8,645 nt of DNA from Verrucomicrobiota bacterium (GCA_017557085.1 JAFZAR010000336.1:1-8645), one strand, 5' to 3'. Positions 1 through 6,481 are shown, counted from the first letter of the stretch. Notes: generated by a model from the sequence alone, not told the origin. Made by a program: numbers and translations.

Positions 1-2
1 AA

Positions 3-110
3 GTCCGGGCCGCTACGGCCACAGCACGCTTGGTTATTCCCTATACTGTTCAGACCAAGTATGTTAAGATCGGAAGCAAGAAACTCCTCATTCCCGATAC
101 GGATAAATGA
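3..110 (+). CDS. C-terminal end of an unidentified protein (partial)
   Basis: The only plus-strand frame that stays open from the window start and ends in a plausible stop runs in frame 3 to TGA at 108-110, giving 35 residues that end in VKIGSKKLLIPDTDK. The start lies outside the window. The tail is basic with short beta-like hydrophobic stretches (RLVIPYTVQTKYVKI), but I recognise no domain and assign no function. That it is a real gene end is inferred from the hairpin overlapping its stop codon and from the separate promoter that follows at 184. The other two frames are less convincing: frame 2 stops at 64-66, and frame 1 runs past the hairpin. Confidence 0.5.
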   Translation, partial: VRAATATARLVIPYTVQTKYVKIGSKKLLIPDTDK

Positions 111-140
111 TTCCCTTGTTCCTTGTGCAGGAATCATTTA
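104..140 (+). terminator. 11-bp hairpin overlapping the stop codon of the upstream gene
   Basis: TAAATGATTCC (104-114) and GGAATCATTTA (130-140) are perfect inverted repeats around a 15-nt loop. The stem contains the TGA stop of the upstream partial gene. The stem is AT-rich and is followed by ACACACAAAATCC, not by a T-run, so it is a weak match to a classical intrinsic terminator. Its place between a gene end and a new promoter makes a 3'-end or terminator role the simplest reading. Because the arms are perfect, it could also act as a protein-binding operator. Confidence 0.5.
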
Positions 141-183
141 ACACACAAAATCCAAAAAAGTTTCGTTTTTTCCTCACTTTCCC

Positions 184-212
184 TTGAAAAACACCTCGCC
201 GGGGACTATACT
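184..212 (+). promoter_or_regulatory. Sigma70-type promoter for the giant LamG gene
   Basis: TTGAAA at 184-189 and TATACT at 207-212 are separated by 17 nt, matching the housekeeping -35 and -10 elements at five of six positions each. The predicted transcription start is near 219, giving a 5' untranslated region of about 83 nt before the ATG at 302. That leader contains a small hairpin (CCTC/GAGG, 216-228) and a tandem 9-nt near-repeat, AAAAGTGCG then AAAAGTGCT (248-265). No clear Shine-Dalgarno sequence precedes the start. Confidence 0.7.
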
Positions 213-301
213 ATCCCTCGTTGTGAGGTCGTTGTGCTTTTGAATGTAAAAGTGCGAAAAGTGCTTTGAACCTCGTTTAACTAACTACGTAGAAAACAGT
301 T

Positions 302-3300
302 ATGACTAATAAAAAATATTGGACTAACATAACCGCGGGTGCTGTGTTTACAGCTCTTGTGGTTTCTGCCTCTGCTGCGGATCCGCAGCTGATGTTGGAC
401 TTCCAATTCAATGAGGGCCATGGTTTGACTTCGGCCAGCAGTGTAGGAAGTGCCGTTTTAACATTGGGACAGCCCGTTGATCTCTCTAATGATCCGGTAG
501 GTTCCACAGATACACCCTCCGGCAAGGCTGGTGATTACTCCGGCGAATTCAATGGAATTGGCTGGGGCTATGCCACATTTGATGAAGCGCCGCTCGATCT
601 GACCAAACCCGTTACCTGGGAAGCATGGGTCAGTGTGGATGCCGAACGTGTGGACAGCTATGAAGAGTATTTCCGTATTGGCAATACCTTCAAAATCGGT
701 GCGAATGGTGATCACTTCTTTGAAGTGACTCTTGCCGGCATAGTAGATATTCCTTCTTCTGTCGTTCAGATGTCAGCCGGCGGCGGCTGGTCTCATGTGG
801 CGGCCGTTTGGGAACCGGGTGTGGGGGTGACCTTCTATCAAGATGGTTTTGAGTATGAAAGAGTAGAAGCGACTCAGCTCCCGAATGCTTATGGAAACAA
901 GATCATTTCCATCGGTTCTAATAACGCAGGCGGTAACAACTTCAAAGGTAAGCTGGACCGTATGCGCATCTATAACAGAATCTTGAGCGATTCTGAACTC
1001 GATTCTGATCCTGCCAATCCGAAACCGGTCGGTGATGCCGTTCTGGCTTGGGATTTCAATCAGGAAGCCCTTCCGTTCAAGGGTGAAGGCAGCAAAGCTG
1101 TGGATATCACCAGCGGTTTAGCCATGCTCGGTGACAGAACACAGATCGCCTGGTCAGACAGCACTCCTGCCCGTGACGCGGATCCTGAGCTGCTGGGTGA
1201 CTTCTCTGTCTTTGTTGATAATAAGGGTTCCGGCGATTATGCCAATAAGTATGGTATCTTTGATTGTGATACCATTGACTTTGGTGATCCCAGTGCCGCG
1301 GACTTTGATGCCAGCTTCACTCTGGAAGCCTGGTTCAAAGGTTTGTCCAAGTCTGCTCTCAAACAGGTCTTCTTCCAGACTTGGAGCAGCACGACCGGCA
1401 GATGCCCTCGTTTGGCCTTCGCGATCTATACGGACTTCACCGTTTATATCACTACGATGGGAGTTGTGGATATCTATACCGGCGCGAAGATTCCTGAGGA
1501 TGGCGGCTGGCATCATATCGCCTGCGCATTCGATCAGAAGAATCAAAAGCTCACAACCTATGTGGACGGCAAAGTGGCCAGTGACAAAGCGTTAAATACA
1601 AGCCCTTCGGGAGCTGAGATTACTAATTGGAATGTGCTTTTCGCGACGAATGGTACGCATCCCAATATGGGTGTGATCGGTGCGGAACACAGCGGTTACG
1701 CTCCTTTCACCGGTTATGTGGATCGTATGCGTTTCTGGAAAGGTGTTCTGACCAAAGATCAGCTGGACTACCAGCACTATGATGCTTATGTTCCGGCGGA
1801 AGTCGTGGAAGATCCTTCCAATGTTGTTGTGCCGAGCAATTTCAGCGGCACGAAGGTCTCCTTTACAGCCAAAGCGGTGGGTTCTGATCCTTTGACCTAT
1901 CAGTGGTTCAAAAACGGTGAACCCATCGAAGGTGCGACCTCTACGACCCTCGAAGTAGAAGTGACAGAAGATATCATCGGTGTGCCGTTCTACATGGAAG
2001 CGACCAATGATACCGCTACCTCTCGCAGTAATCCGGCTACCGTCTCCTGGGGCGATCCGATCACAATCGGTTCCAACCTGGTGCTCGATTATCAATTCAC
2101 GGAAGGTCCCGGCCATTACACAACGGCCAGCTCCGTGGGCAATGTGAGTGCTGTGTTAGGTACAGAATATGATCCTTCGCATCATCCTTCCATCTCGGCT
2201 GATTCTCCGTCCGGAATTGCCGGCGATAACGCTGTCGTGTTCGATGGCTATGGCTATCTCCGCGGTTGGACTGACCAGCTGTTTGATGTGACCAAACCGT
2301 TCACCATGGAAACATGGGTCTATATCGATCCTGCTTCTACCAAGACCTACGAAGGTTTTGTAACCTATGGTGGAACTCTCAAACTGGGCTGCACCAGTGA
2401 TCACTATCTTGTTTTCACTATGTGCGGTATTGAAGATGTGAAAAGCTCTATTCCGGTGCAGCCTGGTTATTGGCAGCATCTTGCCGCCGCTTGGACTCCG
2501 GGTGTGGGTGTGACCTTCTATCTGGATGGCCAGGAATGGGAAACGGTTGAAACGACTAATATGCCGCGTGCGGCTGCTAAGGAGATCGTTAATGATCAAG
2601 AAGTTTATCGTGTTACAGTCGGTGCGGAAGCATGGGGCAACCCGACACAGGGTATGCTGGACCGTGTCCGTGTTCACCAGGCAGTTCTGGGTGCGGGCGA
2701 TCTGGACAGCGAAGCCGCGAATCCGAAACCGGTCAGAGCCGATACTCTGTTCGCCTTTGACTTCAACAAAGAGACAGAAATGCCTTACACCAGCACTACC
2801 ACTCCGGCGATCGTGCTGAATGAAGATCCGGCCGAGGCCGAGGCTGAGGCTGCGGCTGTCAAATGGAGCGAAGATTCTCCGAGCGGCAAGGCTGGTGATT
2901 ATTCTCTCTATTTCAATGGTTCTCAGCAGGCGACTATGCCGGCAGACTATCTGCAGTTCAATGAAAATGATCCCAGCTTCACCATTGAGGCTTGGATAAA
3001 AGGCAATGCTCAGAACTATCGTGAGATCATCTTCTCCAACAATGGTCCGGGTGCTCGTTTCTCCTTCTCCGTTGCCGCGAATGGTACTGTGTTCTCAACA
3101 CTGTATGGTGTCGCTGACATCAGCACTGGTGCGGTGATCCCGCAGGACGGCAAGTGGCATCATATTGCCTTCTGCCATGACTACACCGATAAGATGTTGC
3201 TCTACTATGTGGACGGTGCTCTGGCCGATTACGGTTCCTATGATGGCAAGATGCTCTTTGGTGGTACCTGGACTACTTCCTATATCGGTTCTGAAGGCGG

Positions 3301-5200
3301 CAATTACTTCGTTGGTAATATTGCCCGTCTGCGTGTCCATACCGGTGTGCTGGATCCGAAGAAACTGGATTACTACAGCATTGACAGAAGAGTTGCTCCG
3401 GAAATCGTGAGCGTGAATATCCCCGCGGTCGTGGCTGGTGAAAAAGCCACATTCTCCGTGGTAGCGACCGGTTCCGAGCCGATGACCTATCAGTGGTTCC
3501 GCAATGACGTGGCTATCGAAGGCGCGACCTCCAAGACCTACGTCATCGAAGAAGCTACACTCGCTGACGCGGGTGCTTATACCGTGAAAGTGACCAATGA
3601 CGAAGCGGGTGTGACCAGCGATCCTCAAGCACTGGTTGTTTCCTCCGCTCCGGGTAGTCTGGTGAAGTTGGTTGACTTCCAGATGGACGAAAGAAGCGGC
3701 AACACAACTGCCAGCACTGTTGGCGGCGCCGTGGCGACATGGGATGCTGATCTCGTTCCTGTGATCCATAGCACGGAAACTCCGTCCGGCATCGCGGGTG
3801 ACTACAGCGTTGAATTCGCCGGCAAAGGTTTCCTGATTGGTGACCTGGGCAATATGGCTATCAATCTGGATAAAGGCTTCACCTGGGAATCCTGGGTGTA
3901 CAGAGCTGTGGACGGTCAGGGTGATTATGAAGACTTCATCCGTATCGGCAACAGCATCAAAGTCGGTTTGAACGCTTCCAAAGTGTTCCAAGGTACCTTC
4001 CTGGGCATTGTTGACCTCAACTCGAATGCCACACTGGAAACCGGTGTATGGTATCATCTGGCTGTCGCATGGGAGCCGGGTGTAGGCGTTCACTTCTATG
4101 TGAATGGTGAAGATGCCGGAACCGTTGAAACTGCAAGTGCTCCTCGCGCTTTCCAGAATACCCTGATGACACTGGCCGCGGATAATGGCGGTACCTGCAA
4201 GTTCTGGGGCAAACTGGATCGTACACGTGTCCACCTGGGTGTGTTGACTGCTGATCAATTGGATTGTGAAGCCGCGAACGCGAAACCTGCGACCGAAGCG
4301 ACGATCTTCGACTATCAGTTCAATAAAGTCCTTACGGATGCTGATGGTGACGAATACTTCGACAGTGTGGGACAGGCCGATGTTGCTGAATACATCTATG
4401 GTCCCAAAGCCACAACCTGGACAGATGGTCCTTATGGTGTCTTCAATCCTGAGACCTCATTAGTGGATTCCGCTCTGAAGTGCGCTGGTGCTCCGGCTCT
4501 CTTCAATACAGACGGTATTGACTTCGGTGACACCACCGATCTGAGCTACTCACTGGAAGCTTGGGTCAAGGACGTTCCGGCAACCGGAAGCCGTCAGGTG
4601 TTCTTCATGCTGCCCGGTAACGAAGCGGGAACCGCTCCGAGAGTTTCCTTCTCCGTGGGTGCTAAGCACACCATCTTCAGCACCGCTCTGGGTGTTGTGG
4701 ATTATGACTCCGGTGTTGAGATCCCGACCGATTCTGATTGGCATCATATCGTTCTGGCGTTCAACATGAATGCTCAACTGGCCACTATCTATCTGGATGG
4801 CCAGCTGGCTGCGGCTAAGAAATATACCTATGGTCTCAGTCTGAGCGCTAATGCCAACAAGGGTGCTCTGGGTGCTGAATTCAACGGTGGTTTGCCGTTC
4901 TATGGCACTGTGGATCGCGTCAAAGTGTGGAAGGGTGTCCTGGGTCCTGAGACTATGGATTATCCTCCGGCAGAGCCTCTGGCTCCGGTACCTCCGGTAA
5001 GCGATCTGGAACTGGGCTACAGCATCGAAGGTGCTGACCTGGTTCTCCGTTGGGCTGCTGAAACCGGCGCAAGCCTGGAAGTGGCTCCGACAGCCGATAG
5101 CGCAAGCTGGACGATCCTCGAAGGCGAACTGGTGGGCGGTGCCTATCAGTGCAAAGTCCCGATGACCGGTGCGGCAGGGTACTATCGCTTAGTCAAGTAA
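302..5200 (+). CDS. Giant secreted multi-LamG / Ig-like domain protein
   Basis: A 1632-residue exported protein. Residues 1-26 form a signal peptide: lysines at 4-5, a hydrophobic stretch, and a likely cleavage at ASA-A or ASAA-D. Six LamG / concanavalin A-like domains follow in two subtypes. A domains start near 30, 593 and 1120 and carry WxH(V/L)A and (E/T)PGVGVxFY motifs. B domains start near 247, 815 and 1334 and carry WHHI, a Y(V/L)DG strand and GV(V/A)D. Two Ig-like domains (about 497-592 and 1031-1119) share TYQWF and IEGATS and have no disulfide cysteines. The end (about 1566-1632) has an LxLRW...WTILEG...GYYRL pattern seen in C-terminal domains of Verrucomicrobia-type exported proteins. 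Jellyroll domains of this family usually bind glycans or proteins, so an adhesin, matrix or polysaccharide-binding role is inferred. I see no catalytic domain. No other start is plausible, because the ATG sits directly before the signal peptide, although the upstream ribosome site is poor. Confidence 0.9.
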   Translation: MTNKKYWTNITAGAVFTALVVSASAADPQLMLDFQFNEGHGLTSASSVGSAVLTLGQPVDLSNDPVGSTDTPSGKAGDYSGEFNGIGWGYATFDEAPLDLTKPVTWEAWVSVDAERVDSYEEYFRIGNTFKIGANGDHFFEVTLAGIVDIPSSVVQMSAGGGWSHVAAVWEPGVGVTFYQDGFEYERVEATQLPNAYGNKIISIGSNNAGGNNFKGKLDRMRIYNRILSDSELDSDPANPKPVGDAVLAWDFNQEALPFKGEGSKAVDITSGLAMLGDRTQIAWSDSTPARDADPELLGDFSVFVDNKGSGDYANKYGIFDCDTIDFGDPSAADFDASFTLEAWFKGLSKSALKQVFFQTWSSTTGRCPRLAFAIYTDFTVYITTMGVVDIYTGAKIPEDGGWHHIACAFDQKNQKLTTYVDGKVASDKALNTSPSGAEITNWNVLFATNGTHPNMGVIGAEHSGYAPFTGYVDRMRFWKGVLTKDQLDYQHYDAYVPAEVVEDPSNVVVPSNFSGTKVSFTAKAVGSDPLTYQWFKNGEPIEGATSTTLEVEVTEDIIGVPFYMEATNDTATSRSNPATVSWGDPITIGSNLVLDYQFTEGPGHYTTASSVGNVSAVLGTEYDPSHHPSISADSPSGIAGDNAVVFDGYGYLRGWTDQLFDVTKPFTMETWVYIDPASTKTYEGFVTYGGTLKLGCTSDHYLVFTMCGIEDVKSSIPVQPGYWQHLAAAWTPGVGVTFYLDGQEWETVETTNMPRAAAKEIVNDQEVYRVTVGAEAWGNPTQGMLDRVRVHQAVLGAGDLDSEAANPKPVRADTLFAFDFNKETEMPYTSTTTPAIVLNEDPAEAEAEAAAVKWSEDSPSGKAGDYSLYFNGSQQATMPADYLQFNENDPSFTIEAWIKGNAQNYREIIFSNNGPGARFSFSVAANGTVFSTLYGVADISTGAVIPQDGKWHHIAFCHDYTDKMLLYYVDGALADYGSYDGKMLFGGTWTTSYIGSEGGNYFVGNIARLRVHTGVLDPKKLDYYSIDRRVAPEIVSVNIPAVVAGEKATFSVVATGSEPMTYQWFRNDVAIEGATSKTYVIEEATLADAGAYTVKVTNDEAGVTSDPQALVVSSAPGSLVKLVDFQMDERSGNTTASTVGGAVATWDADLVPVIHSTETPSGIAGDYSVEFAGKGFLIGDLGNMAINLDKGFTWESWVYRAVDGQGDYEDFIRIGNSIKVGLNASKVFQGTFLGIVDLNSNATLETGVWYHLAVAWEPGVGVHFYVNGEDAGTVETASAPRAFQNTLMTLAADNGGTCKFWGKLDRTRVHLGVLTADQLDCEAANAKPATEATIFDYQFNKVLTDADGDEYFDSVGQADVAEYIYGPKATTWTDGPYGVFNPETSLVDSALKCAGAPALFNTDGIDFGDTTDLSYSLEAWVKDVPATGSRQVFFMLPGNEAGTAPRVSFSVGAKHTIFSTALGVVDYDSGVEIPTDSDWHHIVLAFNMNAQLATIYLDGQLAAAKKYTYGLSLSANANKGALGAEFNGGLPFYGTVDRVKVWKGVLGPETMDYPPAEPLAPVPPVSDLELGYSIEGADLVLRWAAETGASLEVAPTADSASWTILEGELVGGAYQCKVPMTGAAGYYRLVK
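389..2077 (+). repeat. Internal repeat 1 of the giant protein (LamG-A, LamG-B, Ig-like)
   Basis: Residues 30-592. LamG-A spans about 30-246 with TPSGKAGDYS and WEPGVGVTFYQDG, and ends in ANPKPVGDA. LamG-B spans about 247-496, starting WDFNQE, with IDFGD, GWHHIACAFD and TYVDG. The Ig-like domain spans about 497-592, with TYQWFKNGEPIEGATS. LamG-B here is longer (about 250 residues) than in repeat 2. The stretch encoding PGVGVTFY (815-838) matches repeat 2 (2498-2521) at 23 of 24 bases. Confidence 0.85.
2078..3658 (+). repeat. Internal repeat 2 of the giant protein (LamG-A, LamG-B, Ig-like)
   Basis: Residues 593-1119. LamG-A spans about 593-814 with SPSGIAGD and WTPGVGVTFYLDG, and ends in EAANPKPVRAD. 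LamG-B spans about 815-1030, starting FDFNKE, with SPSGKAGDYS, KWHHIAFCHD and YYVDG. The Ig-like domain spans about 1031-1119 with TYQWFRNDVAIEGATS and a canonical DAGAYTVKV strand. LamG-B carries a small AEAEAEAAA run (residues 844-852) coded by near-repeated GCC/GCT-GAG codons, which looks like a slippage-type expansion. Confidence 0.85.
3659..4981 (+). repeat. Internal repeat 3 of the giant protein (LamG-A, LamG-B, no Ig-like domain)
   Basis: Residues 1120 to about 1560. LamG-A spans about 1120-1333 with TPSGIAGDYS and WEPGVGVHFYVNG, and ends in EAANAKPATEA. LamG-B spans about 1334-1560, starting YQFNK, with IDFGD, DWHHIVLAFN and IYLDG. The Ig-like domain found at this point in repeats 1 and 2 is absent. 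A proline-rich linker (residues 1555-1565) leads instead to the distinct C-terminal domain. LamG-B3 shares IDFGD with B1 but not with B2, so B1 and B3 look closer to each other over this stretch. Confidence 0.8.
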
Positions 5201-5206
5201 AACACG

Positions 5207-5226
5207 AAGTCCACTGAAGTGGACTT
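5207..5226. other. Perfect 8-bp hairpin just after the giant gene
   Basis: AAGTCCAC (5207-5214) and GTGGACTT (5219-5226) form a perfect stem with a TGAA tetraloop, 7 nt after the stop codon. On the plus strand it is followed by an A-run (5227-5233), not a T-run, so it is not a typical plus-strand intrinsic terminator. It may stabilise or mark the mRNA 3' end, or partly insulate the downstream gene. Confidence 0.6.
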
Positions 5227-5235
5227 AAAAAAAGA

Positions 5236-5270
5236 TTGGCCGGTTTGGGAAAATTTCCCAAGCCGGCCAA
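5236..5270 (-). terminator. 17-bp hairpin with a U-tract only in minus-strand orientation
   Basis: The arms at 5236-5252 and 5254-5270 are complementary over 17 positions with one G-U pair, built on TTGGCCGG / CCGGCCAA and GGGAAA / TTTCCC (the innermost pairs open to form the loop). Read on the minus strand it is followed after two bases by seven Ts (complement of 5227-5233), the form of a strong intrinsic terminator. No minus-strand gene is visible to use it. On the plus strand it has no T-tract and lies between two genes that are probably co-transcribed, so its working direction is uncertain. Confidence 0.5.
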
Positions 5271-5317
5271 ACCGGGGAAGCTCCGGTAACAAGTTTTATC
5301 AAATTAGCGCAAAGAAA

Positions 5318-6190
5318 ATGCAACTATTGAAACAAAATAAAAAGAGCGGTTTCACACTGATCGAGCTGTTGGTCGTGATCGCCATCATCGCTATTCTGGC
5401 GGGAATGATCCTGCCGGCCTTGAGCAAAGCAAAAGCGAAAGCACAAGGCATCAGCTGTTTGAATAATCACAAGCAGCTGGCGCTGGCTTGGAGACTTTAC
5501 GCGGATGATAACAATGACCGTGTTTGCTATGCCTACAAGGACACTGAAGGCGGTTCGGGTCAAGCCACTTATACATTGGGACAGTCTTTTATCGGCGGTT
5601 CCATGAATTATGATGGCAGTAATCCGTGCAACTACGAGATTACCAACAACATCACTCGCAGTCCGCTGTACACCTATTCCAAGGCACCGAACATCTGGCA
5701 CTGCCCGGCGGATAAGTCCGTAGTGAATGTGACTGCCGGTCGTGAGAGAGGTGTCAAACGCCGTATACGCAGTATGTCCATCAATAATTTTGTGGGTGGT
5801 CAATGTGTTGGCGGAGTGCAGAAAACAGCTTGGAATGAAGGTGAAGTGAAGCTGTATTCAAAATTGAGCAGTATCCGTGTCCCGACGAGAACGTGGGTCA
5901 TCCTGGATGAACGCGAAGACAGTATCAATGACTCCGTGTTCATTGTGGACATGACTAACATCAAGGATCCGAATTACTCCAACTTTTTGGTTGTGGACTG
6001 GCCGGCCACTTATCATGGCAACGCGGGCGGTTTCTCCTTCGCGGATGGTCACTCTGAGATCAAGAAATGGCAGGATTCCCGCACGACTCCTAATATCAAG
6101 ACTGGTACCTTGCTGGATTACAGTCAGTCGAGTCCGAACAATCCTGACGTCAAGTGGATGCGTGAGCGCACTACTGAGCCTATCCAATAG
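5318..6190 (+). CDS. Prepilin-like (pseudopilin) protein with H-X9-DG domain
   Basis: 290 residues. The N-terminus is a classical type IV prepilin signal: a short basic leader (MQLLKQNKKSG), then FTLIELLVVIAIIAILAG, with processing expected between G11 and F12 and the conserved Glu at position 5 of the mature protein (E16). Then come SCLNNHKQLALAW, a WHCPAD motif, and H233-X9-D243-G244 (HGNAGGFSFADG), the hallmark of the prepilin-type processing-associated H-X9-DG family abundant in Planctomycetes, Lentisphaerae and Verrucomicrobia. The ATG at 5318 is chosen because it gives the normal short prepilin leader. The in-frame GTG at 5219 would add 33 residues and lies inside a hairpin. The site before 5318 (GCGCAAAGAAA) is a weak ribosome site. 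The protein is probably an inner-membrane pilin-like subunit of a type II secretion or type IV pilus-like system. No promoter is seen in the 117-nt gap, so it is probably co-transcribed with the LamG gene. Confidence 0.88.
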   Translation: MQLLKQNKKSGFTLIELLVVIAIIAILAGMILPALSKAKAKAQGISCLNNHKQLALAWRLYADDNNDRVCYAYKDTEGGSGQATYTLGQSFIGGSMNYDGSNPCNYEITNNITRSPLYTYSKAPNIWHCPADKSVVNVTAGRERGVKRRIRSMSINNFVGGQCVGGVQKTAWNEGEVKLYSKLSSIRVPTRTWVILDEREDSINDSVFIVDMTNIKDPNYSNFLVVDWPATYHGNAGGFSFADGHSEIKKWQDSRTTPNIKTGTLLDYSQSSPNNPDVKWMRERTTEPIQ

Positions 6191-6201
6191 GTAAAAGATG
6201 T

Positions 6202-6221
6202 TTTTCTAAGAACTTAGAAAA
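6202..6221 (+). other. AT-rich hairpin after the prepilin-like gene
   Basis: TTTTCTAAG (6202-6210) and CTTAGAAAA (6213-6221) are perfect inverted repeats separated by AA, so they fold as a stem of about 8 bp with a 4-nt loop. It begins 11 nt after the stop codon and 13 nt before the stronger terminator hairpin. Its T-rich left arm and A-rich right arm do not make a good terminator in either direction. An mRNA 3'-end stabilising or protein-binding role is possible. Confidence 0.4.
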
Positions 6222-6234
6222 TATAACTTGCGAG

Positions 6235-6270
6235 CGGGAGGTGAAATCGTTTTCTCCTCCCGTTTGTTTC
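6235..6270 (+). terminator. Intrinsic terminator of the LamG / prepilin-like unit
   Basis: CGGGAGG (6235-6241) pairs with CCTCCCG (6256-6262). After a T-T mismatch the stem continues as GAAA / TTTC around a TCGT loop. The GC-rich base is followed by TTTGTTTC (6263-6270). This is a canonical plus-strand intrinsic terminator 45 nt after the prepilin-like stop codon, and it separates this unit from the nusA unit. Confidence 0.85.
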
Positions 6271-6328
6271 AAAAGAACTTTGATGAGAAGTCGTTAAACT
6301 ATGTGCGGAATCTCTGTGTAAAACGTTT

Positions 6329-6375
6329 TATACTGAGAGTTCAGCATTGACAGCCTCCCCAAAGGGTGATACTGT
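6329..6375 (+). promoter_or_regulatory. Candidate promoters for the nusA-infB unit
   Basis: There are two overlapping candidates. The first has TATACT at 6329-6334 but no recognisable -35 at a normal distance; it would start RNA near 6341 and include the whole structured leader. The second has a perfect TTGACA at 6347-6352, a 17-nt spacer and TACTGT at 6370-6375 preceded by an extended TGA; it would start near 6382, inside the first hairpin of the leader. Both lie after the terminator at 6235-6270 and are the only likely promoters in the 291-nt gap. I cannot tell which is used. Confidence 0.45.
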
Positions 6376-6481
6376 GAAGGAGGTTGTGGGTGCTCCGCTG
6401 AATCAGGCGGAGTACGAATGAGGGTCGGATGTTATTCCGACTTCTGTTTTTTGGTTGAAATGCTAAAAAAGGACAAAAAAG
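6341..6481 (+). promoter_or_regulatory. Structured nusA leader RNA with candidate attenuator
   Basis: Three local stems are visible: 6352-6358 with 6379-6385 (one G-U pair), CTCCGC (6393-6398) with GCGGAG (6407-6412), extendable by two pairs, and GTCGGA (6424-6429) with TCCGAC (6436-6441) plus a T-rich tail. TTCAGC (6340-6345) is also complementary to GCTGAA (6397-6402), which overlaps the second stem and its loop, so an alternative fold or pseudoknot is possible. The first stem hides AAGGAGG (6377-6383). I do not recognise a known riboswitch class. A leader ending in a terminator before nusA suggests attenuation, possibly by NusA itself as reported for the nusA operon of Bacillus subtilis. 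A free small RNA of about 110 nt is the alternative. Confidence 0.45.
6424..6452 (+). terminator. Intrinsic terminator or attenuator just before nusA
   Basis: GTCGGA / TCCGAC forms a 6-bp stem with a 6-nt TGTTAT loop, followed by TTCTGTTTTTT (6442-6452). This has the plain form of an intrinsic terminator. It ends 29 nt before the nusA ATG with no promoter between, so transcripts must read through it to express nusA, unless an unseen promoter lies inside those 29 nt. That position favours an attenuator over a simple gene end. Confidence 0.65.

Noticed and set aside
1131..1595. A 154-codon plus-strand frame overlapping the giant gene.
   Set aside because: It lies fully within LamG-B of repeat 1 in another frame, shows no domain, and has no initiation signal.
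3095..4258. A 387-codon open frame on the minus strand inside the giant gene.
   Set aside because: It is antisense to a region with clear LamG and Ig motifs on the plus strand, its product is rich in His, Thr, Arg and Ser with no domain, and it has no promoter or ribosome site. It is a shadow of the codon pattern of the real gene.
302..5200. Long internal repeats considered as a CRISPR-like array or recombination cassette.
   Set aside because: The repeats are in-frame protein domains of about 1.3-1.7 kb with diverged sequence, not short identical repeats with spacers.
5219..5317. GTG start at 5219 extending the prepilin-like protein by 33 residues.
   Set aside because: It would put a long atypical leader before the prepilin cleavage site, and the GTG lies in a perfect hairpin. 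ATG 5318 gives the normal short basic leader.
6287..6421. A 44-codon open stretch before nusA considered as a remnant of rimP.
   Set aside because: The translated residues show no RimP-like pattern, no ATG start is present in the frame, and the DNA is better explained by promoter elements and RNA hairpins.
6341..6452. The nusA leader considered as a known riboswitch, SRP RNA, 6S RNA or a tRNA.
   Set aside because: I could not find the conserved motifs of these classes by eye and no cloverleaf forms, so it is reported only as an unassigned structured leader.
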